A stretch of 64,000 nucleotides of DNA from Candidatus Roseilinea sp. (GCA_025998955.1 AP024676.1:2604001-2668000), one strand, 5' to 3'; positions 17,431-25,977 are shown, numbered from the stretch's first letter. Notes: generated by a model not told the origin, from the letters alone. Numbers and translations: made by a program.

Positions 17431-17750
17431 AGGTTTTCCATCTCCCTGAATCAGTGAAGTTCGATCAGCACCGGCCACACGCCGAGCCCTTGCACGTGGA
17501 CAAGATGGGGCGTGTGCTGCTGTTTGGGTTACGGCCTGGGCAAACGGTGGCTGAGCACAGCGCACCGAGTTCGCCGGTCTATATCGTCGTGCTAAGCGGC
17601 AAGGGCATCTTTACCGGCGGCGATGGGATCGAACATGTCCTTGGCCCTGGGGCGATGCTAGTGATCAATCCGGACGAATCGCACGCGATCCGCGCCTTGG
17701 AAGACGCGCTGACGTTTGTAGCCATCTTGCACGGGTCGCCCTGGTCATGA
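17427..17750 (+). CDS. Small cupin-domain protein
   Basis: 107 aa single cupin barrel. Motif 1 (GLRPGQTVAEHSAPSSPVYI) contains one His of the usual metal site. Motif 2 ends PDESHAIRA. The core VLSGKGIFTGGDGIEHVLGPG is typical. Such small cupins bind a metal or ligand and often sense or detoxify small molecules. It is the last gene of the ferredoxin/membrane-protein operon, overlapping the previous gene by 4 bp (ATGA). A GCCGGCT/AGCCGGC hairpin (17757-17787) without a T-run follows. Confidence 0.75.
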   Translation: MKVFHLPESVKFDQHRPHAEPLHVDKMGRVLLFGLRPGQTVAEHSAPSSPVYIVVLSGKGIFTGGDGIEHVLGPGAMLVINPDESHAIRALEDALTFVAILHGSPWS

Positions 17751-17787
17751 GGCGCTGCCGGCTTAACACGCTTTTATCACAGCCGGC

Positions 17788-17793
17788 TAGAAT
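17788..17793 (+). promoter_or_regulatory. -10 box, leaderless promoter of the pyruvate-kinase-like gene
   Basis: TAGAAT followed by 9 bp and ATG 17803. No SD is present. Part of the recurring TANNNT-start codon pattern. Confidence 0.5.
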
Positions 17794-17802
17794 GCCGTTC
17801 AG

Positions 17803-19635
17803 ATGAACCCGTCGCCAGAACGGCTGATCACGACGGTGATGGAGCTGCGGCAACGCGCGCTGGCGCTCGAGCAACAGTATCAGGACGCCGTGAATCAGAC
17901 TGCGCCGGGGTATCGCGAGAGCGCACGCAACCTGCTCCATTACCTCGCGCTGCGCCAGGTGGATGTGCGCGACTTGCAGGACGAGCTCACTGCACTCGGC
18001 CTCAGCTCGCTTGGCCGTTCCGAGGCGCATACGCTGCACACGTTGGATGCAGTGCTCATCGCGCTGCATCGCCTCGCTGGTCGCGAGCCGCAAATCGAGC
18101 CTGTTGCAGCAGTGGATTTCAAGCTGGGCCGCGCGCTGCTCCAGGAGCACACCCACCGCTTATTCGGCCCTGGGTCCGGCAAACGCGCTGTGCGCATCAT
18201 GGTCACCATGCCCACCGAGGCGGCCGGCAACCCGGATCTGATCCGCCACCTGCTCGCCTCCGGCATGGACGTGATGCGCATCAACTGCGCGCACGATGAC
18301 GCCGAGACCTGGCTAAAGATGATCGAGAATCTGCGTCGCGCCGAGCGCGAGCTGGGCCGGACGTGCAAAGTGTATGCCGATCTGGCCGGGCCGAAGCTGC
18401 GCACCGGCCTGCTCGCTACAGCCGCCCGGGTGATCAAACTCAGGCCGGAGCGTGACCTGAGAGGCTGCGTCTTGAAGCCGGCGCGCGCGTGGTTCACGCC
18501 GGAAAGAGAGGCGGCTGCATTTTGGGGAGACGCACCTACCGTGCCCCTGAGCGGCGACCTGCTCCCCCAGGCGCGCCGCGGCGACGTGATTGCGCTGACC
18601 GATACGCGCGGCAAATCTCGCGAGTTGAAGGTCGTCGCTAAAAACGGCGCGTCGTTGCTGGCCGAATGCGACAAGACCGTTTACCTCGAGACCGGCATGG
18701 TCGTGCGCCTGCTGCGCAAGAAGGTCTTCGTTGCCGAAGGGCGCATTGGCGAACTCCCCGCAGTGGCCGAGCCGATTCTGCTTCGCCCCGGCGACAAACT
18801 CATCGTGACCAATGACGACGCGCCGGGCAGCCCGGCAGTGTTGAACCCACAGGGCGAGGTCGTGCGTCCGGCACAGATCTCGTGCATGTTGGGGGAGTCG
18901 TTTGCAGCCATCAAGCCGGGGGAACACATTTGGTTCGACGACGGCAAAATCTGCGGGCGCGTGTTGGAGAACGGCGGCGCGCGCATGCTGGTGGAGATCA
19001 CCCACACGAATCCGGCTGCCGGCGCGAAATTAGGCGCGGAGAAAGGCATCAACCTGCCCGGCGTCAAGCTGAACATCCCTTCGCTCACCCCGAAAGACCT
19101 GGACGACCTCGCCGTCATGGCGTCGCGCGTGGACATGATCGGCCTGTCGTTCGTGCGCAACCCGGAGGATGTCTGGGCGCTCCGCGAGGAGATGAATCGC
19201 CTGAAAGTGCGCGACGTGGGCGTGATCCTGAAGATCGAGACACGCGCCGCATTCGAGAATCTGCCCCAGTTATTGCTGGCCGGCATGCAACTGCCACCGG
19301 TCGGCGTGATGGTGGCGCGCGGCGATCTGGCGGTCGAGGTCGGCTTCGAGCGGTTGGCCGAAGTGCAGGAGGAGATCCTCTGGCTGTGCGAGGCGGCGCA
19401 CGTGCCGGTGATCTGGGCAACCCAGGTGCTGGAGAGCATGGCCAAGTTTGGCTCGCCGTCGCGGGCCGAGGTGTCGGACGCGGTGATGAGCGGCCGGGCA
19501 GAGTGCGTGATGCTGAACAAAGGGCCGTACATCGTCGAGGCCGTGCGCTTTCTGAACGGCGTGCTGGAGCGCATGGAGGCGCATCAATCCAAGAAGCGCG
19601 CGCGGCTGCGCCGGCTGTCCATCTCGCGCCTTTGA
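17803..19635 (+). CDS. Pyruvate kinase-like protein with N-terminal extension
   Basis: 610 aa. A helical N-terminal extension of about 125 residues precedes the barrel. Pyruvate kinase motifs follow in order: MRINCAHDD, ADLAGPKLRTG, INLPGVKLNIPSLTPKDLDD, IGLSFVRNPEDV, the catalytic Lys in ILKIETRAA, the metal site VARGDLAVEVG and WATQVLESM with PSRAEVSDA. The usual TLGPAS start of the family is replaced by TMPTEAAG. The C-terminal allosteric domain is absent. It probably transfers phosphate between PEP and ADP, but the divergence leaves room for another PEP-linked role. Usual bacterial enzymes are about 470-590 aa with a different layout. Confidence 0.75.
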   Translation: MNPSPERLITTVMELRQRALALEQQYQDAVNQTAPGYRESARNLLHYLALRQVDVRDLQDELTALGLSSLGRSEAHTLHTLDAVLIALHRLAGREPQIEPVAAVDFKLGRALLQEHTHRLFGPGSGKRAVRIMVTMPTEAAGNPDLIRHLLASGMDVMRINCAHDDAETWLKMIENLRRAERELGRTCKVYADLAGPKLRTGLLATAARVIKLRPERDLRGCVLKPARAWFTPEREAAAFWGDAPTVPLSGDLLPQARRGDVIALTDTRGKSRELKVVAKNGASLLAECDKTVYLETGMVVRLLRKKVFVAEGRIGELPAVAEPILLRPGDKLIVTNDDAPGSPAVLNPQGEVVRPAQISCMLGESFAAIKPGEHIWFDDGKICGRVLENGGARMLVEITHTNPAAGAKLGAEKGINLPGVKLNIPSLTPKDLDDLAVMASRVDMIGLSFVRNPEDVWALREEMNRLKVRDVGVILKIETRAAFENLPQLLLAGMQLPPVGVMVARGDLAVEVGFERLAEVQEEILWLCEAAHVPVIWATQVLESMAKFGSPSRAEVSDAVMSGRAECVMLNKGPYIVEAVRFLNGVLERMEAHQSKKRARLRRLSISRL

Positions 19636-19640
19636 GCACA

Positions 19641-20063
19641 TCGCGCCCTAAAGGGCGGGGCTACCGCTGCCGCATGCCGGAGCAGGAGGGTAGGCACAGG
19701 CTTCAGCACGGCGCGCCCTAAAGGGCGGGGCTACCGCTGCCGCATGCCGGAGCAGGAGGGTAGGCACAGGCTTCAGCACGGCGCACCCTAAAGGGCGGGG
19801 CTATCGCTGCCGCATGCCGGAGCAGGAGGGTAGGCGCAGGCTTCAGCACGGCGCGCCCTAAAGGGCGGGGCTACCGCTGCCGCATGCCGGAGCAGGAGGG
19901 TAGGCGCAGGCTTCAGCACGGCGCGCCCTAAAGGGCGGGGCTACCGCTGCCGCATGCCGGAGCAGGAGGGTAGGCGCAGGCTTCAGCACGGCGCGCCCTA
20001 AAGGGCGGGACTACCGCTGCCGCATGCCGGAGCAGGAAGGTAGGCGCAGGCTTCAGCCTGCGC
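19641..20063. repeat. Six-copy 70-bp tandem repeat ending in a hairpin
   Basis: Units begin at 19641, 19711, 19781, 19851, 19921 and 19991, an exact 70-bp period, and are nearly identical. Each starts GCGCGCCCTAAAGGGCGGGG, which contains a CGCCCT/AGGGCG hairpin. In the last unit the junction closes a perfect hairpin, GCGCAGGC-TTCA-GCCTGCGC (20044-20063), which the internal units lack. No ORF is supported and there are no variable spacers. It fills most of the 490-bp gap between the pyruvate-kinase-like gene and the next, minus-strand gene. Confidence 0.92.
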
Positions 20064-20126
20064 TGCGCGGCTATAGGGTGCACTACCGCGCGCCGGGAGA
20101 GCAATCTAACCCAACCTAACGAGTCA

Positions 20127-20549
20127 CTAGAGGCCCGCTTCGTCAATCGGCATGCTCGGCATCTTCAAGTCCACCACTTCGCCGTGCCGGTTGATGACAA
20201 TGCTGAAACCGAGCATGCCGAGGTATTGGCGCGCCTGCTCTGGGATGCCCACCGCGAACAACTGGGCGAAGTGTTGATCCAGATTGCGAATCTGCCGATC
20301 CACCGCGACCTTGGTGAACAAGTCGTCTTTGCCCAGCATGCGCAGCACCCCTTCGCTCACCAGCGCTTCGTTCTGCTGCACTTGTTCGCGAAACATGCTC
20401 AACACCTGCTCGTCTACCTTGCGCGCGTCTACGTGATACTTGAAGCCGTCCTCGACCAGCACGTAGGTCGGGTCGTGGCCCACATAGGCCACCGGCAGCG
20501 CGTTACCCGCTTCGTCGAGCACCAGGCCCTCGAAGAGCGCCTTTGTCAT
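20127..20549 (-). CDS. Conserved hypothetical protein
   Basis: 140 aa (ATG 20549; a GTG at 20558 is in frame). No recognised family. It is soluble and mixed alpha/beta, with a strand-rich start (ALFEGLVLDEAGNALPVAYVG, YVLVEDGFKYHVDARKVDEQ) and a helical middle. The C-terminus predicts strands again (FSIVINRHGEVVDLKMPS). The gene lies about 20 bp after a TctA-like membrane protein gene on the same strand, so cotranscription is likely. No function is proposed. Confidence 0.65.
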   Translation of the reverse strand: MTKALFEGLVLDEAGNALPVAYVGHDPTYVLVEDGFKYHVDARKVDEQVLSMFREQVQQNEALVSEGVLRMLGKDDLFTKVAVDRQIRNLDQHFAQLFAVGIPEQARQYLGMLGFSIVINRHGEVVDLKMPSMPIDEAGL

Positions 20550-20568
20550 AGAGATCACCGATTCCCAA

Positions 20569-21897
20569 TCAAAGCAGTCCTAACCATTGCGCCACGACCG
20601 GGCCGACGCCGATCATGTTCAGGGTAATCGGCATCAGCAGCACGCCGAGGCAATTCAGCCGCCGGCCGCCGACGATGACAGGGATCAAGCCGACGGTCGT
20701 CGCCACCAACATTATCACGAATCCGCCCCAGCCGGTAAACGCGAACGTGATCGCAACTGCGATGACCAGCGACCCACCGGCGATCCATTTGACGTTGAGG
20801 CGATTGATCAGCTTCGCCGTCGCGCGCGCCAGCCCGATCAGCACAACGAAGGCAACCGCGCCGGCCAGCGCCATGGCAGCGACGGCGAGCCAGTAGCTGC
20901 GCCAACCATACGGCACATAGACGCTGCTCAGCATCCACGCCATGCCGCCGCGCGTCAGCGTCAGCCCGGGCACGAACAGCAACAGGAAGCTGCCCACGTA
21001 GTAGGCCACCTTGGATGCGCCCAGCGAGATCATGAACAGCCGGTCGTTCCACTGCGCGGTGGCGTGCCCGGCCAGCAGGCCGCCGATGCCCCCACTGACG
21101 ACCGGCAACACGCTGGCGAACAGGCCGCCGCTCAGGCCGGTCAGCGAGCCGCGCAGCAACAGCCGGGGCTCGATGTCGGCCGGCAGCGCAGTCGCCTGCG
21201 GTGGCGGCTTCGCGCCGAACAGGAGGATTTGCAGCAAGCCGGGGACGGCGAATAGGCCGATGAACGCCGGCATCAGGTTGACGAATGCCGATTCGACGGC
21301 GATCGGACTGCGATAGAGCAGGACGAACCCCAGCAGTCCACTCAAGATGAACGTGAGCAGGCCGGCGCCGAGGTAGGCCCATGCCGATAGCAAGCGTCGC
21401 ACCGGCGGCGCCAGATCGTTGGCGCGCGGCCACTCGCCTAACAGCAAAAAGGCGATGATTGCTACCAGCATCCATCCGGTGTGCGGCTGAACGATCGTGC
21501 GCAACGGGTACAGGACCTCTTCCAGGATCGGCGCCAACAGCGCCAACCCGAGCAGCGCGCCTAGGCTACCTGCTCCGACCAGCAGCGCGGCTTCGATGCC
21601 ATGCCCGCGCATGAGGTATTTCGTCGTCGGGAGCACCACGACCACGTTCGCGTCGTCCGGCGCAAAGAGGAACACGGCCGGGATGACGTTGACCACCGCC
21701 CAACCCACCAATGCGCCCAGCAGGAACATCGCCAATGCTTGATCGGCCAGGCCAATGACGCCACGTGTCGAGAGCAACAACGCCAGCCCGGCCACGTTGA
21801 ACACATGCAGGCCGGGCAGCAGCGCCAGACCGCATCCGATCATCGCGCCGGCCAGCGCGATGGCGAGCAAGTTCAGGTCACCGAGCAAAGAGGCCAT
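20569..21897 (-). CDS. TctA/DUF112-like membrane protein
   Basis: 442 aa from ATG 21897 (15 upstream codons are open but have no support). About ten to twelve hydrophobic helices. The N-terminus (GCGLALLPGLHVFNVAGLALL) and the repeated Gly-rich loop later (GLFASVLPVVSGGIGGLLAG) match the two pseudo-symmetric halves of tripartite tricarboxylate transporter TctA-like proteins of the archaeal/DUF112 branch. No TctB or TctC gene is near, so a stand-alone carrier or unknown role is possible. It is followed by a small conserved gene and is divergent from the HU gene. Confidence 0.65.
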   Translation of the reverse strand: MASLLGDLNLLAIALAGAMIGCGLALLPGLHVFNVAGLALLLSTRGVIGLADQALAMFLLGALVGWAVVNVIPAVFLFAPDDANVVVVLPTTKYLMRGHGIEAALLVGAGSLGALLGLALLAPILEEVLYPLRTIVQPHTGWMLVAIIAFLLLGEWPRANDLAPPVRRLLSAWAYLGAGLLTFILSGLLGFVLLYRSPIAVESAFVNLMPAFIGLFAVPGLLQILLFGAKPPPQATALPADIEPRLLLRGSLTGLSGGLFASVLPVVSGGIGGLLAGHATAQWNDRLFMISLGASKVAYYVGSFLLLFVPGLTLTRGGMAWMLSSVYVPYGWRSYWLAVAAMALAGAVAFVVLIGLARATAKLINRLNVKWIAGGSLVIAVAITFAFTGWGGFVIMLVATTVGLIPVIVGGRRLNCLGVLLMPITLNMIGVGPVVAQWLGLL

Positions 21898-21936
21898 GAT
21901 TACCCACCGGCTGACGTAATGTTGTCGCGCTTCCGC

Positions 21937-21967
21937 TTGCACGTGTTCGACTGAGATGAGTTATATT
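21937..21967 (+). promoter_or_regulatory. Promoter of the HU gene
   Basis: TTGCAC (21937-21942) and TATATT (21962-21967) with a 19-bp spacer, slightly long. The SD AAGGAGAG lies at about 21979-21986, before ATG 21991. Confidence 0.4.
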
Positions 21968-21990
21968 AAGGCTAGTCCAAGGAGAGAATC

Positions 21991-22311
21991 ATGGCAACTA
22001 CGAACACCAAGAAGGCGATGAGCAAATCGCAACTGACTGCAACGCTCGCGGAGAACACCGGCCTGAGCAAGGCGGACATCAATAAAGTCCTCGCTGCGCT
22101 GAGCGACGTCATCCATCGTGAACTGAGTCCGAGTGGTCCGCAGGTCTTCAGTCTGCCGGGGATCGTCAAGTTCACCGTGTCGCACAAGCCGGCGACGAGC
22201 ACACGCGAGGGGGTCAATCCGTTCACCGGCGAGAAGATCATCATCGCCGCTAAACCCGAGCGAAATGTCGTTCGCGCGCGTGTGCTCAAGCCGCTGAAAG
22301 AGGCCGTCTGA
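21991..22311 (+). CDS. HU family DNA-binding protein
   Basis: 106 aa with a strong SD. SKSQLTATLAENTGLSKADI and the following helices make the HU dimerisation body. The beta-arm region is present (TSTREGVNPFTGEKIIIAAKP with the Pro at its tip) and ends in VVRARVLKPLKEAV. The body is about 10-15 residues longer than E. coli HU, mainly in an extra N-terminal segment and the loop after the second helix. It bends DNA and compacts the nucleoid. It is a single gene with its own promoter and terminator. Confidence 0.88.
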   Translation: MATTNTKKAMSKSQLTATLAENTGLSKADINKVLAALSDVIHRELSPSGPQVFSLPGIVKFTVSHKPATSTREGVNPFTGEKIIIAAKPERNVVRARVLKPLKEAV

Positions 22312-22347
22312 TCTCCGCAGGCTTACATAGGAATACTTTGAATGCGT

Positions 22348-22380
22348 GAGGCGACGGCTCAAGTCGCCTCGCCGTCTTTT
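22348..22380 (+). terminator. Rho-independent terminator after HU
   Basis: An 8-bp perfect stem, GAGGCGAC (22348-22355) with GTCGCCTC (22363-22370), is followed by GCCGTCTTTT. It argues against starting the next gene at the in-frame ATG 22342, since the coding frame would then run through this terminator. Confidence 0.75.
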
Positions 22381-22387
22381 CCGCGCT

Positions 22388-22393
22388 TACAAT
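22388..22393 (+). promoter_or_regulatory. -10 box, leaderless promoter of the aminotransferase gene
   Basis: TACAAT followed by 8 bp and GTG 22402. It supports the GTG start. Confidence 0.5.
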
Positions 22394-22401
22394 CCTGGGC
22401 T

Positions 22402-23616
22402 GTGAATCCGACGAGCCACCTTTCATTCCCCTCACAAGACGCTTCGCCATCAACCCCATTTGACTTCGACCAAGTCATTGACCGCCGCCGGCCAGGGTGT
22501 GTGAAGTGGACATACTACCCGAACGACGTCATCCCGATGTGGGTGGCCGACATGGACTTCCGCTCGCCCGAGCCGGTGCGTCAGGCCTTGGCCGAGCGAG
22601 TGAGCGAAGGCGTGTTCGGGTACGAGTTTCCGCAGGATAGCCTGACCCAGGCCATCTGCGCTTGGTTGGAGCGGCGCTACGGTTGGCGCGTCCAAACAGA
22701 AGAGATCATCTTCTTGCCCGGCTTGGTCAGCGGCCTGAACCTGGTCTGCCGTGCTTTCGGTCGCGTGGGTGACGCGGTGATCGTCCTTACGCCGGTCTAC
22801 TTCCCCTTCTTTTCTGCGCCGGCGAACCACGGCATGACCGTCACCAAGGTGGAATTGCGATATCAGGTGGAAGGGCAACGGGTGCGCGCCGAAGTAGACT
22901 ACGAGGCATTCACGCGCGCCATCGGGCCGCGCACGTCGTTGTTCATCCATTGCCATCCGCACAACCCGATCGGGCGCGCCTGGACGCGCGACGAACTCCG
23001 GCGCCTGGCCGAGATTTGTCTGGCGAACGATGTGCTGATCTGCTCGGACGAGATCTGGAGCGACCTCACGCTGGATGGCGCGCCACACACGCCCATGGCT
23101 GCGCTCTCGCCGGAGGTCGCCCAACGATGCATCACACTGATGGCGCCGAGCAAAACCTTCAACCTGCCGGGCCTCGGCTTCGGCTTCGCCGTCGTTCAAA
23201 ACGAAAGGCTGCGCCAGCGCTTCGTCGCATCCAACAACGGCGTGTTGCCGCACCTCAACGCCATGGGGCTGGTGGCGGCCCAGGCGGCCTACACACAATG
23301 CGATGACTGGCTCGCGGCGCTGCGGCGATACCTATCGGCCAACCGCGATGTCCTGCTCGATTACCTGGCCGAGAACATGCCCGAAGTGCGGGCGACCGCG
23401 CCGGAGGCCACCTATCTGGGCTGGCTGGATTTTCGCGAAGCCGGCATCATCGGGAACCCCTACAAGTTCTTCTTGGAGCACGCGCGCGTGGCGTTGAACG
23501 ATGGCGCAACGTTCGGCCCAGGTGGCGAGGGATTTGTGCGCTTCAACTTCGGGTGTCCGCGCGCGCAGATGATCGAAGCCCTGGATCGCATGCGCGCGGC
23601 GCTCAGGCGGGGCTAA
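22402..23616 (+). CDS. PatB/MalY-type PLP-dependent aminotransferase / C-S lyase
   Basis: 404 aa from GTG 22402 (see terminator and -10 box). Fold-type I PLP enzyme of class I/II. MWVADMDFRSPEPVRQAL is the hallmark N-terminus of the PatB/MalY group, SDEIWSDLTL holds the PLP-pyridine Asp, and APSKTFNLPGLGFGF holds the Schiff-base Lys. An Arg for the carboxylate is in the C-terminal VRFNFGCPR. Members cleave cystathionine or other cysteine conjugates (C-S lyase) or transaminate. Its 3' end overlaps the convergent histidine kinase gene by 14 bp. Confidence 0.85.
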   Translation: MNPTSHLSFPSQDASPSTPFDFDQVIDRRRPGCVKWTYYPNDVIPMWVADMDFRSPEPVRQALAERVSEGVFGYEFPQDSLTQAICAWLERRYGWRVQTEEIIFLPGLVSGLNLVCRAFGRVGDAVIVLTPVYFPFFSAPANHGMTVTKVELRYQVEGQRVRAEVDYEAFTRAIGPRTSLFIHCHPHNPIGRAWTRDELRRLAEICLANDVLICSDEIWSDLTLDGAPHTPMAALSPEVAQRCITLMAPSKTFNLPGLGFGFAVVQNERLRQRFVASNNGVLPHLNAMGLVAAQAAYTQCDDWLAALRRYLSANRDVLLDYLAENMPEVRATAPEATYLGWLDFREAGIIGNPYKFFLEHARVALNDGATFGPGGEGFVRFNFGCPRAQMIEALDRMRAALRRG

Positions 23617-25075
23617 CGCCGTTATGCGCGCCGTTCTCTCCTGCTGAGGGGAGATGGTGCTGCATGGGCAGGTAAACGTCGAACGTCGTGCCGGCGCCGG
23701 GCTTGCTGCTTACGACGATCCGGCCGTTGTGCGCCTGGACGATCGAGTGGGCGATCGAGAGGCCGAGTCCCGAACCGCCGTTGGCCCGCGAGCGCGATTT
23801 GTCCACGCGATAGAAGCGCTCGAACACAAAGGGGAGGTCCTTTTCGGGGATGCCGACGCCGGTGTCGCTGACGGAGATGCGCACGTAGTTGTTGTAGCTG
23901 CGCACGGCTTCGATGCGCACCTGGCCGCCGTCGGGCGTATGCTTGATGGCGTTATCCACCAGGTTCAACAGTACCTGCTTCAACCGGTCGGCATCGGCCT
24001 GGATGACCAGGTCGGGCTCGACATGCGCCGACACGTTGATGCGGCCGGCGCTCAACACCTGCCCGCTGCGCTCCACATCCGCGACGACCTGGTTCAGGCT
24101 GATGTTGTGAATGTGCATCGGCAGCACGCCGGCATCGGCTTGCGAGAGCAGCAACAGGTCACCGACCAGGCGCGTCATACGATCACTCTCGCGCGTGAGC
24201 GCATCCAGCGATTCCTCGTCGGCGCAGCCCATCGCTCGCAGCAAGTCCACGTTGCCGCGAATGACGGTGAGCGGGGTGCGCATCTCGTGCGACACGTCGG
24301 CGATCAAGCGTTGTTGGGCATGGAAGAGCTTGGAGAGCCGGTCGAGCATCTCGTTAAACGCCTGCGACAGGCGGCTCACCTCGTCATTGGTCTTCGGCAC
24401 GGCCACGCGCTGGTCGAGGTTCTCGGCGCGGTAGATCGCCATTGCCGTCTTCGTCAGCTCGTCCACCGGCCGCAGCGCGCGCCGCGCCAGCAACGCGCCG
24501 ATCACAGCCGAGAACAAGATGCCAAGCCCCCCGAGTGATAACAGCGCGATCAGCAGGCTGTTCTGCGCCGCCTTGACGCTTTCCAGCGACGTGGCGACTT
24601 GGAGATACCCCACCACTTCGCCGTTACGCGCCGTCAACGCTTGGGTGAAGACGCGAATCGGCGGCAGCCCGCGGTGTTGCGCCTCGGTAAGCAGATTGAC
24701 GCGCTGATCGGCCGGCATGCTCACCGCTTCCTTGAACGCTTCCGGGTCGAGGTGGTTCGTCAGAAACGGATCCGCGATGTTTGACGAGATGCCGATCACC
24801 TGGCCGCGAGGGCCGATGAGCTGCACGTATGTCTCAGAGGCGCGCAATGCGTCGAGGCCGGGGAGCGTCAACACCTTTCGGCCGGCCCGCTCCTCGACTT
24901 CCGGCCGTTGGCTCAGGGCGAGTGGAAGCGCAGTGTTGGCCGCTTGGCTGAGCCGCGAGTCCACCTGCTGGATCATCTGCCAGGTAACGTAGATGTATAC
25001 CCCGATACCAAAGATCAAGAGGATCAGCGCGAGGACGGCTGTATACCAAATGGTGAGCCGCGTGCGGATGGACAT
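23603..25075 (-). CDS. Sensor histidine kinase (orphan)
   Basis: 490 aa from ATG 25075. TM1 is at about 12-32, then an extracytoplasmic sensor region to about 165, TM2 about 168-188, and a HAMP linker (RRALRPVDELTKTAMAIY). The dimerisation box DVSHEMRTPLTVIRGN carries the phospho-acceptor His. The ATPase domain has N (LLNLVDNAIKHTP), G1 (VSDTGVGIPEKDL), F and G2 (SGLGLSIAHSIVQAH) boxes. No response regulator gene is adjacent, which is unusual for this class; the gene upstream is a methyltransferase 43 bp away. A TATCAT box lies 10 bp before the ATG. Confidence 0.9.
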   Translation of the reverse strand: MSIRTRLTIWYTAVLALILLIFGIGVYIYVTWQMIQQVDSRLSQAANTALPLALSQRPEVEERAGRKVLTLPGLDALRASETYVQLIGPRGQVIGISSNIADPFLTNHLDPEAFKEAVSMPADQRVNLLTEAQHRGLPPIRVFTQALTARNGEVVGYLQVATSLESVKAAQNSLLIALLSLGGLGILFSAVIGALLARRALRPVDELTKTAMAIYRAENLDQRVAVPKTNDEVSRLSQAFNEMLDRLSKLFHAQQRLIADVSHEMRTPLTVIRGNVDLLRAMGCADEESLDALTRESDRMTRLVGDLLLLSQADAGVLPMHIHNISLNQVVADVERSGQVLSAGRINVSAHVEPDLVIQADADRLKQVLLNLVDNAIKHTPDGGQVRIEAVRSYNNYVRISVSDTGVGIPEKDLPFVFERFYRVDKSRSRANGGSGLGLSIAHSIVQAHNGRIVVSSKPGAGTTFDVYLPMQHHLPSAGENGAHNGVSPA

Positions 25076-25118
25076 CGCTCGGAAAATGATAGTGCAACTT
25101 GCTGAGAAGCGACTGAGC

Positions 25119-25907
25119 CTAGATCGCACGCGCTGCGGCGATCATGCGCGGGCTGCCTTCGCCGTAGGGTGCCAGATCGTAGTTGCCATACCAGGTCGGC
25201 TCGGCGAAGCCGGTCTGCAGCAGGAGCAGTTCCATCTCGTGTTTGAAGACGTGGCGCAAGCGGAAGGTCACGAGCTGTTCGGTGAAAGTGGTGTCGTCGG
25301 CGCGGCGCTCCTCGATGCGGTAGGTCAGCTCTTGTTCCTGCCCGGCCCAGAAGATGCGGCTGGCGACGAATTTGTGGATCTCGGTTCCGGCCTGGGGATC
25401 TATCAGCGTGGCCTCGAGCCGGAAGACACCGTCGTCGGGCTGGTAGGCCATCTCATCGTTGGGCGGCAGATCTACTGCCAGCAGCCCGCCGGTGGAGAGA
25501 TGAGCCCGCGCAGTGCGAAGCGTGGCGAGCTGGTCGTCGCGCGTCAGGTTGTGCAGAAAGGTGTTGAGCGCGATGATGGCGACGTCGAACTGCGACGCGT
25601 CTAGCCGGAGCGCACGCGCGTCGGCGTGAACCAGCGACCAGCGCTCGGCGGGGATGCGCCGGTTCGTGCGCAATCGCTGCTCGGCAATGCGCAGCATCTC
25701 GCTCGACTCGTCCACGCCCACGATGCGAAAGCCGGCCTCGGCCAGCGGGATCATCAATCGGCCGCTGCCGCACCCGATCTCCAAGATAGAGGCCTCGGGC
25801 GATGCCTCGCGCGCCAAGCGTAGATACATCGGCACATCGTCCAAGAAGCCGCGATGCTGCAGATCGTAGATGCGGGCGAAGGCGTCGTAGGGGTTGGCGG
25901 GGTTCAT
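25119..25907 (-). CDS. SAM-dependent class I methyltransferase
   Basis: 262 aa. Motif I ILEIGCGSGRLMIPLAEAG binds SAM, VDESSEMLRIA supplies the acidic ribose-binding residue, and FDVAIIALNTFLHN is the post-II/IV region. The beta-rich insert (ATLIDPQAGTEIHKFVASR) resembles small-molecule methyltransferases, but the substrate is unknown. It lies 43 bp upstream of the histidine kinase on the same strand and may be cotranscribed with it. Confidence 0.8.
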   Translation of the reverse strand: MNPANPYDAFARIYDLQHRGFLDDVPMYLRLAREASPEASILEIGCGSGRLMIPLAEAGFRIVGVDESSEMLRIAEQRLRTNRRIPAERWSLVHADARALRLDASQFDVAIIALNTFLHNLTRDDQLATLRTARAHLSTGGLLAVDLPPNDEMAYQPDDGVFRLEATLIDPQAGTEIHKFVASRIFWAGQEQELTYRIEERRADDTTFTEQLVTFRLRHVFKHEMELLLLQTGFAEPTWYGNYDLAPYGEGSPRMIAAARAI

Positions 25908-25951
25908 CGGTCAGTTCGATTCGGACGATTCGCGAGTACGGATGCCGCGCC

Positions 25952-25957
25952 TATAAT
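25952..25957 (+). promoter_or_regulatory. -10 box of the PA14/CARDB surface protein gene
   Basis: A perfect TATAAT 20 bp before ATG 25978, with SD AGGGAGG (25967-25973) in between. This gene has a short leader, in contrast to the leaderless genes. Confidence 0.5.
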
Positions 25958-25977
25958 CTTAACCTTAGGGAGGCGAC

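Noticed and set aside
19641-20063. Possible CRISPR array
   Set aside because: The whole 70-bp unit is repeated with no variable spacers, and no cas gene is present.
22342-22401. Upstream ATG start for the PatB-like gene
   Set aside because: The segment contains a Rho-independent terminator for HU and a -10 box, and family alignments start near GTG 22402.
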